A DNA stretch of 64,000 nt, from positions 57,104 to 121,103 of the forward strand of contig CAXBAF010000008.1 in NCBI GenBank assembly GCA_963973795.1, written 5' to 3'. Each line of letters starts with the position of its first letter. Within the stretch, counting starts at the first letter, position 1. This DNA comes from UBA1926 sp002337215. Its GTDB lineage: Bacteria > Planctomycetota > Phycisphaerae > Phycisphaerales > UBA1924. Below are positions 1 to 7,498 of the stretch, in pieces. The notes under the pieces are model-generated. The model was not told the DNA's origin. It was given only the letters and a program-made list of their open reading frames with translations, and did not search any database. A program made the translations under genes and the position numbers.

Positions 1-1
1 G

Positions 2-214
2 CGGTGGCTCGCGGGCACGTTGGGCGCCGCGTTCGTGTTGGCCGCCTTCGCGTTGTGTGTCGGATGCCGGAATTCGCCGATTACCGAGAACGACGAGCGC
101 AGCCCGTACGATCGGTACGACATGATCCGCGACGAATACGCGGTGCCATACCTCGAAGACGCGTACGGCCGAAAACGTCCCAACCTGCGCGGACGACTGA
201 TCGACCGGCGCTGA
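2..214 (+). CDS. Partial lipoprotein-like hypothetical protein (5' end outside window)
   Basis: The frame is open from the first bases and ends at TGA 212-214. A hydrophobic stretch (around 'AAFVLAAFALCVGC') followed by a cysteine looks like a lipoprotein signal peptide and lipobox, so the mature part would be only about 47 residues, rich in charged residues and tyrosine, ending 'RGRLIDRR'. A TTG at 20 could start it, but that leaves almost no basic n-region, so the true start is probably just upstream of the window. No family is recognised. A hairpin terminator follows directly. Confidence 0.5.
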   Translation, partial: RWLAGTLGAAFVLAAFALCVGCRNSPITENDERSPYDRYDMIRDEYAVPYLEDAYGRKRPNLRGRLIDRR

Positions 215-231
215 TCATGAACTCACAAACG

Positions 232-250
232 CCGACCTTTGGTCGGTTTT
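232..250 (+). terminator. Rho-independent terminator after the first gene
   Basis: CCGACC and GGTCGG (6-bp stem, TTT loop) are followed at once by TTTT. It sits 17 bases after the stop codon of the partial lipoprotein-like gene and fits an intrinsic terminator, although the stem is short. Confidence 0.6.
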
Positions 251-422
251 GGAGTTTCTTCTTGAAATTAGCAAGAACGCGGACCAACGCGTCCGATGCC
301 GGTGATAGCCTGCAGGACAGCCGGGCGAGGAAACACATCGCACTACAACTGTTAGGAAGACAGTCGGTGCGAGGGACGGTCGGCGCGAGCGAGAGCTGGC
401 GGATGGCTGGGAAGGCAACGGC

Positions 423-1103
423 ATGACCCACGGCAGGCCCGCGAATTCGAGCACACGTGTTGGTGGATCGCTCACGATGCGCACACGCGTCGTCTGGGCG
501 AGCTTCGCCGGTGCGATGACGCTCGTGACCGGTGCACTGTTCGTTCTCGGCGGGAACGAGACCGGTCCTATGACAGGACGGACGATCACCCCGCTCGTGG
601 ATATCAACACGCCGCGGAGCATGGAATCGATCTTCACCCCCGCCCAGGCGATCGAGCCGGGGCGTTGGGACGCGATCGTGATCCATCACACGGGAGAACC
701 CTCCGGCTCACCCGCCTCGATCGATGCGACGCACCGCGGGCAGGGGCTCGCGGGGCTCGGGTATCACTTCGTGATCGGCAACGGCGTCCAAATGGGCGAC
801 GGCGAGGTCCACGCGGGCTTCCGTTGGGTGGACCAGCTCGCGGGCGCGCACGTCGCGGGGCCCGCCGGCGCGGAGTGGAACCGCAACTCGATCGGTGTCG
901 CGCTGGTTGGGAACGGCGACCGCCGCCCGTTCACGGATACCCAGATCAACCGCCTGGTCGTGCTGGTGAGCGAGCTCGCCCGCCGGCTCGATATCCCGAG
1001 TGACCGGATCTATCTCCACACCGACCTCGCCGCGGTCTCGAACCCGGGTCGGTACTTCGAGACATCGGCCCTGACTCGGATGACGGACCTGATCGACCGC
1101 TGA
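423..1103 (+). CDS. N-acetylmuramoyl-L-alanine amidase / PGRP-like domain protein, membrane-anchored
   Basis: The protein has 226 residues. A hydrophobic segment at about 22-43 (signal or anchor) precedes an amidase_2/PGRP fold from about residue 78 to the end. The family cleaves the amide bond between muramic acid and the stem peptide using a zinc ion held by His, His and Cys/Asp. Here the first ligand is in 'IHHTG' (H88), the tyrosine in 'GYHF' is present, and the second His is H199 in 'YLHTD'. The position of the third ligand, just before 'PG', is Asn207 ('VSNPGRYF'), so zinc binding or catalysis may be altered. An in-frame ATG at 477 is an alternative start and gives a tighter signal peptide. 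It probably acts in the cell envelope, either as a hydrolase or as a peptidoglycan-binding protein. Confidence 0.8.
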   Translation: MTHGRPANSSTRVGGSLTMRTRVVWASFAGAMTLVTGALFVLGGNETGPMTGRTITPLVDINTPRSMESIFTPAQAIEPGRWDAIVIHHTGEPSGSPASIDATHRGQGLAGLGYHFVIGNGVQMGDGEVHAGFRWVDQLAGAHVAGPAGAEWNRNSIGVALVGNGDRRPFTDTQINRLVVLVSELARRLDIPSDRIYLHTDLAAVSNPGRYFETSALTRMTDLIDR

Positions 1104-1407
1104 ACACGGCATCGACGGGCGATTCAGAGGACTCTGGCCGCCCAGCGTGACGCGACCCCGCCCACGACGGCAACCTTTGCCGGCTTGGGCGGTTTTTCTT
1201 CCGAGCCGAGCCTGAGAAGCCGAGATAGACTAACCTCCCTTGCGTTACGCATTGCCGGACTCCCAAGAGGCCGGCCCAGCCCCGAAACCGGCGATACTTC
1301 GCCAAAGACGGGCCGGAACCCGGGAGGCGGGACACGCGTATGGGCACGCACGCCGGATCGTCGAGCATCGGCGGCAGGCGAGGAAGAGACCGAGGCGGCT
1401 GGACCGG
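1104..1407. other. Intergenic region upstream of kinase
   Basis: About 300 bases without a convincing gene. A short perfect hairpin CGGCAA-CCT-TTGCCG lies at 1168-1182, with a T-run at 1193-1197, and may terminate the amidase transcript. No clear promoter was recognised. The kinase frame is open upstream to 1240, but that part has no kinase homology. Confidence 0.4.
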
Positions 1408-2325
1408 ATGTCTGACGATCTGATTGCCAAAAAGAACGGCGAGGTCATCGAAGGCCACCGGATCCTCTCGGAGATCGGTCGCGGCGCGGCCTCGATCATC
1501 TACCTGGCACAGGACCAGAAGTCCAAGCAGATCTGGGCGCTCAAGCACGTCCAGAAGAAGGTCGACAAGGACCAGCGGTTCCTCGATCAAGCCGAGATCG
1601 AGTGCAAGGTCGCCCAGGCACTCGACCACCCAGCGCTCCGCAAGATCCCCCGCCTGATCAAAAAGGGCAAGCTGCTCCGCACGACCGAATTGTTCCTCGT
1701 GATGGAACTCGTGGACGGCCTCTCGATGGAGCGGCACCCGCCCGCGACGTTCGAGAACGCCGTCGACATCTTCCACCAGGTCGCCCGGGGCCTGCACCAC
1801 ATGCACGAGCGGGGCTATGTCCACGCGGACATGAAGCCCAACAACATCGTCGTCAGCGACAACCACGTCGCCAAGGTCATCGACCTCGGGCAGTCGTGCA
1901 AGATCGGGACGGTCAAACCGCGCATCCAGGGCACGCCCGACTACATCGCCCCCGAGCAGGTTCACCGGCGCGAGATCACGCCCAGGACCGATGTCTACAA
2001 CTTCGGCGCGACGATGTACTGGGTCATGACCCGCAAGAACGTCCCCACGGCCTTGGGCCGGGGCGACTCGCTCATGGGCAGCAAGGACGACAACCTCATC
2101 GAGCGGCCCAAGCCCGCGATCGAGCTCAATCCGCGCGTCCCCGAGATGCTCAACGAGCTCATCATGAAGTCCGTCGAGATCGACCCGGACCGCAGGCCCG
2201 CCAACATGCACGACGTCGCCGAGCGGCTCGAGCTCATCCTCGGCAAGCTCCGGGCCGAGCGCTCCTCCCGCGATCTCACGAGCGAAGACTTCGACGACGA
2301 GACCCGCGTCGTCGCGGGCGAATAA
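1408..2325 (+). CDS. Serine/threonine protein kinase (Hanks type, cytosolic)
   Basis: A single kinase domain of 305 residues with no membrane segment. Visible motifs in order: glycine loop 'GRGAAS', the beta-3 lysine in 'WALKHV', catalytic loop 'HADMKPNN' (HRD-like, with Ala for Arg), magnesium loop 'DLG' instead of DFG, and 'GTPDYIAPEQ'. All residues needed for phosphotransfer are present. ATG 1408 is chosen because the kinase fold starts about 15 residues later; the frame upstream is arginine-rich and not conserved-looking. A metallophosphatase gene follows closely in the same direction, which suggests a kinase/phosphatase pair acting on the same targets (inference). Confidence 0.92.
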   Translation: MSDDLIAKKNGEVIEGHRILSEIGRGAASIIYLAQDQKSKQIWALKHVQKKVDKDQRFLDQAEIECKVAQALDHPALRKIPRLIKKGKLLRTTELFLVMELVDGLSMERHPPATFENAVDIFHQVARGLHHMHERGYVHADMKPNNIVVSDNHVAKVIDLGQSCKIGTVKPRIQGTPDYIAPEQVHRREITPRTDVYNFGATMYWVMTRKNVPTALGRGDSLMGSKDDNLIERPKPAIELNPRVPEMLNELIMKSVEIDPDRRPANMHDVAERLELILGKLRAERSSRDLTSEDFDDETRVVAGE

Positions 2326-2345
2326 CCGGCCCCGACCCGTCCCCG

Positions 2346-2362
2346 CAGGAGGCCGCGCCATC
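2346..2362 (+). promoter_or_regulatory. Strong Shine-Dalgarno placed before an ATC codon
   Basis: GCAGGAGG at 2345-2352 is a near-perfect ribosome-binding site, and 7 bases later comes ATC 2360-2362 in the reading frame of the metallophosphatase. There is no ATG, GTG or TTG in frame between the upstream kinase stop and GTG 2402. This raises the possibility of a rare AUC start or of a sequencing difference. Confidence 0.4.
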
Positions 2363-2401
2363 CGCCAGATTGACCTCCAGGACGCCGAGACCACCATCGC
2401 G

Positions 2402-3280
2402 GTGTTCCGAGAGGGCGCTGCGGCGAACCGCACGGCCGGCTGTCGACGCGGCTCGATTGACCTCATCGAACCGCCCGGGACGCTGATCGCGACCGGCGAC
2501 CTTCACGACAACCCGCTGCACCTGCAGCGGCTCGTGAACATCGCGGGCTTCGAGGGGCACGCCGACGACGACACCCAGGCGCTCGAGCTCGACCGCTACC
2601 CACAGCCCCACCACCTGCTGCTCCACGAGGTCATCCACTCCGACCGGCTGATGAACGGGATGGATTTCTCGTACCGCGCCCTCGCCCGCGTCGCCGCGCT
2701 CAAGGCCGACCACCCCGAGCTCGTCCACACGCTGCTCGCCAACCACGAGCTGAGCCAGATCATCGGCGCCGGCATCATCAAGGACGGCATCAAGGTCGTC
2801 GAGGCCTTCAACGACGGCGTTGACTACGTGTTCGGCGACGACGCCCAGGACGTCAACGACGCGATCGAGGAGTTCGTCCGCTCCATGCCCATCGCGCTGC
2901 GGTGCGTCTCCAAGATCGGCGACATCCTCTGCGCCCACAGTCTCCCGGGCATCGGCATGATGAACAAGTTCGACCCCACCGTCATCGAACGAGACCTTAC
3001 CGACGACGACTACGTCCCCCGCCAGGGCTCGGCCCACCTGCTCGTCTGGGGTCGCGGCTACGACAACGAGCAGCTCGAGGACCTCGTCGAGCGATGGGGC
3101 ATCAACATGTTCATCCTGGGGCACGAGCATGTCACCGGGGGTGTCCAGCTCGTGGAACCCAACGCGATCGTTCTCAACAGCGACCACCACGAGGGTGTCT
3201 ATCTCCCCATCGACCTCGAGAACCCGCCCAGGCCGGAAAACGTCGCGGGGATGGTGCACCGGCTCGCCGACGTCATGTAA
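2402..3280 (+). CDS. Calcineurin-like metallophosphatase (Ser/Thr protein phosphatase family)
   Basis: From GTG 2402 the protein has 292 residues. It shows the binuclear-metal phosphatase motifs: 'GDLHDN' (GDxHD), 'ANHE' in the place of GNHE, 'CAHS' and 'GHEHVTGG'. Members hydrolyse phosphate monoesters on proteins or small molecules. The frame is open for at least 14 codons before GTG 2402, with protein-like composition ('IRQIDLQDAETTIAVF'), and a strong ribosome-binding site precedes ATC 2360, so the real start may be 2360 (306 residues). The gene follows the kinase by 34-76 bases and probably shares its transcript, suggesting it reverses that kinase's phosphorylations (inference). Confidence 0.85.
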   Translation: MFREGAAANRTAGCRRGSIDLIEPPGTLIATGDLHDNPLHLQRLVNIAGFEGHADDDTQALELDRYPQPHHLLLHEVIHSDRLMNGMDFSYRALARVAALKADHPELVHTLLANHELSQIIGAGIIKDGIKVVEAFNDGVDYVFGDDAQDVNDAIEEFVRSMPIALRCVSKIGDILCAHSLPGIGMMNKFDPTVIERDLTDDDYVPRQGSAHLLVWGRGYDNEQLEDLVERWGINMFILGHEHVTGGVQLVEPNAIVLNSDHHEGVYLPIDLENPPRPENVAGMVHRLADVM

Positions 3281-3357
3281 CGAGAACGAGTCCGCCCGCC
3301 CCACTCCCACACCAGACCCACGCGAAACCCCGAGATACCCGGGGCCGTATACCCGGT

Positions 3358-4332
3358 ATGCCGGAAGGGGATCATCACTGCGGCCAGGCCGAATGCCCAC
3401 GCTGTGGCTACGACCTCTGCGGCGAGACCGACCGCTGGACCGACACCTGCCCGCTCGAGAGCACCTGCCCTGAATGTGGACTCGATATCCGCTGGACGTA
3501 CGTGTTCGGCCCGATGCAGGCCATGCCCAGGTGGAGCGTCGAACACCCGACACGGCGGTTCCCACGCGCCGCGGCCGGGACGTTCTTCCGATCGCTGCTG
3601 CCTCGACGCTTCTGGCAGTCGCTCGTCATGTCATCGCACGCCGGCCTCGGGTCGCTCTTCGCGTACGCCCTCATCGGAACGATCGCGGTCAGCCTGCTCG
3701 CCGCCGTACCGGAACTCGCGATCGACGCGAAATTCGGATTCCTGCAGAACTACATCACGCCGACCCAGCACCCGTGGAGCACCCCGACCCGGCTCGACGC
3801 GACGTATCACGGACTGAGCATCATCCTCGCCCCGTTCGGCACGTTCTGGTGGTCGCGCTCCAACTGGCCGATCCCGGACATCGAATGGGAGCTCTTGCTC
3901 CCGCCCCTGTTCGTCGCGCTCTGCCCCGCGGCCTACCTCTGCCTGCCGTCCACGCTCAACGCGTGCAAGGTCCGCAAGACGCATGTGGCCAGAGCATTCC
4001 TGCTGAGCATCCCCGCCGCGATCTTCAGCTTCGAGCTGCTCTATCTCGGCCACATACTGCTCATCACCGGGTTCTCGAACGCCACCGGGCGGTTGCTCAG
4101 CTTCCTCTATTTCATCGAACCCATCGCGGCCGCGGGGGTGCTCTGGATACTCCCGCTTTTCGCCCTGCAATGGACGTGGTGGCACGCCGTGAACAAGCGA
4201 TACCTCCGACTCCCGAACCCCCGAGCGATCACACTCGCGATGCTCGCCATCGCGGCACTCGCGACCCTGATCCCGTTGTTCGCGTTCACGCCGGCCGGGG
4301 TCCAACTCGTCAGAGTGCTCGGCCTTGCCTGA
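3358..4332 (+). CDS. Zinc-ribbon polytopic membrane protein, planctomycete type
   Basis: The protein has 324 residues. The N-terminus carries two CxxC knuckles ('CPRCGYDLCG' and 'CPECG', about 20 residues apart), a zinc ribbon often found at the start of planctomycete membrane proteins. About six hydrophobic segments follow between residues 95 and 320, for example 'LGSLFAYALIGTIAVSLL' and 'AITLAMLAIAALATLIPLF'. ATG 3358 is chosen because it places the ribbon at residue 11; the open frame upstream overlaps the phosphatase gene. Function unknown; it lies 77 bases downstream of the kinase/phosphatase pair and could belong to the same operon. Confidence 0.75.
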   Translation: MPEGDHHCGQAECPRCGYDLCGETDRWTDTCPLESTCPECGLDIRWTYVFGPMQAMPRWSVEHPTRRFPRAAAGTFFRSLLPRRFWQSLVMSSHAGLGSLFAYALIGTIAVSLLAAVPELAIDAKFGFLQNYITPTQHPWSTPTRLDATYHGLSIILAPFGTFWWSRSNWPIPDIEWELLLPPLFVALCPAAYLCLPSTLNACKVRKTHVARAFLLSIPAAIFSFELLYLGHILLITGFSNATGRLLSFLYFIEPIAAAGVLWILPLFALQWTWWHAVNKRYLRLPNPRAITLAMLAIAALATLIPLFAFTPAGVQLVRVLGLA

Positions 4333-4363
4333 AATCGGGTGCGCCGTCCAAACGGAGCGGTCG

Positions 4364-4774
4364 TCACAGGAGCCGAGCCATCTGTCGGCCCATCTCAGCC
4401 ACCCGCTCTTTGGCAATCTCGATCGGCTTCCATTGCATGCTCAGCCCGCCCGACGCCGCCTTCGGGATCACGTGGAAGTGCACGTGCATGACCTCCTGGC
4501 CCGCCTCCGACCCGTTGTTCTGCAGCACGTTGCATGCGGAGACGCCCGTGACCCTCTCGACCGCCCGCGCGATCCGGGGCAGGACCTTCCCCACCGCCGC
4601 CGCCGCGCCGTCGGAGAGTTCTCCCAACGTTTCGGCGGGTTCCTTGGGGATGACGAGCACGTGCCCCTCAACGAGCGGATTGATGTCCATGATCGCGATC
4701 ACGGCCTCGTCCTCAAAGATCCGCTGGGCGGGGATTTCGTTCCGAATGATTTTGCTGAAGATCGAATCGCTCAT
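4364..4774 (-). CDS. HIT family nucleotide hydrolase/transferase
   Basis: The 136-residue protein matches the usual length of a HINT-like histidine-triad protein. It begins 'MSDSIFSKIIRNEIPA' and contains the triad 'HVHFHVIP', in which the central His forms the nucleotidyl intermediate. Such enzymes cleave AMP-lysine or related phosphoramidates in the cytosol. It is a single gene, convergent with the zinc-ribbon gene (31-base gap) and divergent from the dockerin protein gene. Confidence 0.95.
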   Translation of the reverse strand: MSDSIFSKIIRNEIPAQRIFEDEAVIAIMDINPLVEGHVLVIPKEPAETLGELSDGAAAAVGKVLPRIARAVERVTGVSACNVLQNNGSEAGQEVMHVHFHVIPKAASGGLSMQWKPIEIAKERVAEMGRQMARLL

Positions 4775-4953
4775 CTTTCCATTCTAACGAACCACCCGGG
4801 CCCGCCGCTTTTCACACCTTGGACCCCGCGAGACGGACCTCCGACGGAAAACGCGGGTTGTTTTAGGGAACACTTCACAGTTCCCCCTCTTTGTGGTATT
4901 TTCCATCAACGTCCCGCCGTCCGCGGGACGCCGGGCAAGGGGGATCACTGATC

Positions 4954-5373
4954 ATGACGTGTGTTGTTTCTTCGGTGCTGGCCGCTGCGCTGGCGTGCGC
5001 TCTGACCACCGAGGCACAGGCCCAGCCATACGCCATCGACTGGTCCACCATCGACGGGGGCGGCGGGACCGTGCAGGGCGGGTCATACTCCCTGAGCGGC
5101 ACCATCGGGCAGCCCGACGCGTCGGCACCATTGGCCGGCCCCACCTACACGTTCACCGGCGGGTTCTGGCCCGGCGTCGGCGCCGTCTCGACGGCCTGCA
5201 ACCCCGCGGATCTTGCAGAACCGTTCGGCACACTCGATCTCTCCGACATCTCGATCTTCGTCACGGCGTTCCAGGCCCTCGAGCCGGCCGCTGACCTCGC
5301 GCCCCCGTCCGGGGTGTTCGATCTCGCCGATATCACCGTCTTCGTCACGGCGTTCCTCGCCGGGTGTCCCTGA
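4954..5373 (+). CDS. Secreted protein with C-terminal GC-type dockerin domain
   Basis: The 139-residue protein has a signal peptide (cleavage probably after 'TEAQA'), a short glycine-rich module ('GGGGTVQGGSYSLSGTIGQP') common in planctomycete exported proteins, and a C-terminal domain of two dockerin-like repeats: 'ADLAEPFGTLDLSDISIFV' and 'ADLAPPSGVFDLADITVFV', ending in 'GCP'. This tail type is frequent on exported Phycisphaerales proteins and is thought to be a sorting or attachment device. ATG 4954 is preferred over upstream codons because it starts the signal peptide, with AAGGGGG about 9 bases before it. Apart from the tail there is almost no other domain, so it may be a minimal cargo or an adaptor. 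Confidence 0.82.
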   Translation: MTCVVSSVLAAALACALTTEAQAQPYAIDWSTIDGGGGTVQGGSYSLSGTIGQPDASAPLAGPTYTFTGGFWPGVGAVSTACNPADLAEPFGTLDLSDISIFVTAFQALEPAADLAPPSGVFDLADITVFVTAFLAGCP

Positions 5374-5477
5374 TCGCCAGCGCTGACGCGGAAACCGTGT
5401 CGGCCCACTGCACTGTGTTGATTTGAATGTGTTCGATCGCCCGTCGATACACGCGCGGGCATGGAGGAGGAAGTCCC

Positions 5478-7364
5478 ATGGGTTCGTCACGCCTGTCTCG
5501 CCGTCTCGCCGGCCTCGTCGCCTTCGCCTGCATCGCGGGCACCGCCGCGCCCGCACTGGCGCTCGCCGACCCCGGCACCGGGTTCACCTACCAGGGCTCG
5601 CTGAGCCAGAACGGATCGCCCGTCACCGGGCTCCGCGACATGCGCTTCCGCCTCTACGACGCCGCGACCGGCGGCACACCCATCGAGACCGTGCAGGCCT
5701 TCAACGTCGACATCTCGGGCGGCCTGTTCAGCGTCGAGGTCGACTTCGGCGCCGGGCCGTGGACCGCGAACGAGCAACTCTGGGTCGAGATCGAGGCCGG
5801 CCCCGCCGATCAGTCGCAGTCCTACGAGGTCATCGGCCGGCAGAAACTCACCGCCACGCCGTACGCGCTCAACACACGCGGCATCGATGTCGAGGCGAAC
5901 AACAACATCACCGTCGGCGCGACACTGAGCCTCGAGAACCCCGCCGAATCAACCTGGTCGGTCTTCTCGGGCAGCCAGGGACGCTTCGGCATCCAGGACA
6001 CCACAGGACCAAACACCCGCTTCCTCATCGATTCGGCCGGCAAGGTCGGCATCGGGACCCTCGCCCCCGCGCGGCTCCTCCACTTGGATGATGGGTTCGT
6101 CATCGGCTCAGACACCATCCAGCCCAACACGGATCTGCTCATCTCCTCGCAGGACGCGGGCCTCACGATGGTCAGCGATCAGTCGGGCTCGGTGGGCTCG
6201 TTCCTCGACCTGATGGAGCAGGACGGTGCCGGGGCGCTCATCGACAACTGGTCGATGATCAGACGCACCCCCGCAGAGAACAGCCGGCTCGAGTTTCGCT
6301 ACGGCCCGAACCGGGGCGCGAGCGTCAACGACCTCGTCATGTCGATGCTGCCCAACGGCAACGTCGGCATCGGCACCGACGAACCGACCTGGGACCTCAC
6401 CATCGCCGGCACGGTCGGGGCCGACGAGGCACGTATCGACGAGGCACGTATCGTTGAACTCAGGGCGACCAAGGGCGCGGTCGGCCTGTTCGCCTTTGGG
6501 CGGGCGGATACCGAGCTGCAGGTCGTTCGCGACTCGGGCCGCGTCGGGCTCCGCGTCGAACCCAGCGGGGTGAACTCGGACGCCGAGGCCGCGATCTTCA
6601 ACGGCGATGTGCGGCTGGGCCATGTCGAGCCGGGTAACCAGGACACGCTGTTTGTCAACCGGATCGAGGCGAACCCCCGCGCCGGTACAACCGGCCCTGA
6701 CTTCATGTCCATCATCGCCGGCGGCATCTTTATGCCAACAATCGTCGGTGTCGGTGGCACCATCTCAAACGGCGAGACGCAACTGGTTGTGCAAGCCGAT
6801 GACGATGCGTTCAGGACATCGATCTTCAAGGCATTGACGCCCGCGTTCGCTGAAGTCTTCGACATCCGCACCAACGGGCTGGTCGTCTGCAACGGAGGCG
6901 TGATCTGCGCGAGCGACGAACGCCTCAAGCACGACATCCGAACGATCAGCAGCCCGCTCGACAGCGTGCTCGCGCTCAGGGGCGTGACATTCGCCTGGAA
7001 TGATGACCACCCCTCGGCGACGCAGGGCGAGCAGATCGGGTTCATTGCCCAGGAAGTCGAGCGCGTCCTGCCCCAGCTCGTCGAGGAGGGCCCCGACGGG
7101 ATCAAGGCGATGAACTACGCCAACCTGACCGCGGTGCTCGTCGAGGCCGTCAAGGAGCAGCAGGCCGGCATCGAGGCCCGCGACGCCCGCATCAACGATC
7201 TCGAGGCTCGCCTCGACGCGCTTGAGGTACAGGCCGCGTCCGCGGACAAGCCGGGGCTCTTCGGTGCCTCGGTCCTCTGGCCCATCGCCCTCGTCGGAGG
7301 CGTGGGCGGCCTGGCGCTCGCCTCCCGCAGGAATCAAGGCCGCTCCGAGCACCAGCAGGGCTGA
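5478..7364 (+). CDS. Exported tail-fibre-like protein with peptidase S74 (intramolecular chaperone) domain
   Basis: From ATG 5478 (GGAGGAGG at 5463-5470 gives a 7-base spacing) the protein has 628 residues: a signal peptide, a long beta-rich region with 'GNVGIGTDEPTW'-type repeats typical of trimeric fibre proteins, then an S74 domain near residues 475-580 and a C-terminal hydrophobic segment ('LWPIALVGGVGGLALA') before a basic tail. The S74 domain of phage endosialidases trimerises the fibre and then cuts itself off; its Ser-Lys dyad is seen here in 'SDERLK' (Ser479, Lys484). A coiled coil ('IEARDARINDLEARLDALE') follows. Likely an outer cell-surface fibre; the tail anchor after the S74 domain is unusual. 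Confidence 0.85.
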   Translation: MGSSRLSRRLAGLVAFACIAGTAAPALALADPGTGFTYQGSLSQNGSPVTGLRDMRFRLYDAATGGTPIETVQAFNVDISGGLFSVEVDFGAGPWTANEQLWVEIEAGPADQSQSYEVIGRQKLTATPYALNTRGIDVEANNNITVGATLSLENPAESTWSVFSGSQGRFGIQDTTGPNTRFLIDSAGKVGIGTLAPARLLHLDDGFVIGSDTIQPNTDLLISSQDAGLTMVSDQSGSVGSFLDLMEQDGAGALIDNWSMIRRTPAENSRLEFRYGPNRGASVNDLVMSMLPNGNVGIGTDEPTWDLTIAGTVGADEARIDEARIVELRATKGAVGLFAFGRADTELQVVRDSGRVGLRVEPSGVNSDAEAAIFNGDVRLGHVEPGNQDTLFVNRIEANPRAGTTGPDFMSIIAGGIFMPTIVGVGGTISNGETQLVVQADDDAFRTSIFKALTPAFAEVFDIRTNGLVVCNGGVICASDERLKHDIRTISSPLDSVLALRGVTFAWNDDHPSATQGEQIGFIAQEVERVLPQLVEEGPDGIKAMNYANLTAVLVEAVKEQQAGIEARDARINDLEARLDALEVQAASADKPGLFGASVLWPIALVGGVGGLALASRRNQGRSEHQQG

Positions 7365-7498
7365 TCTCACCCGCTCCGACCGCGTCCCGCATTAGGCCCG
7401 CGGCAGGCTCGCGTGCCCGGGAGTCCGTCTATCATACGAGGCTCTGCGCTTCCGTTGCGCGGACGCTGACCAACGCCCGAACCGCATCGAGGCTGCCT

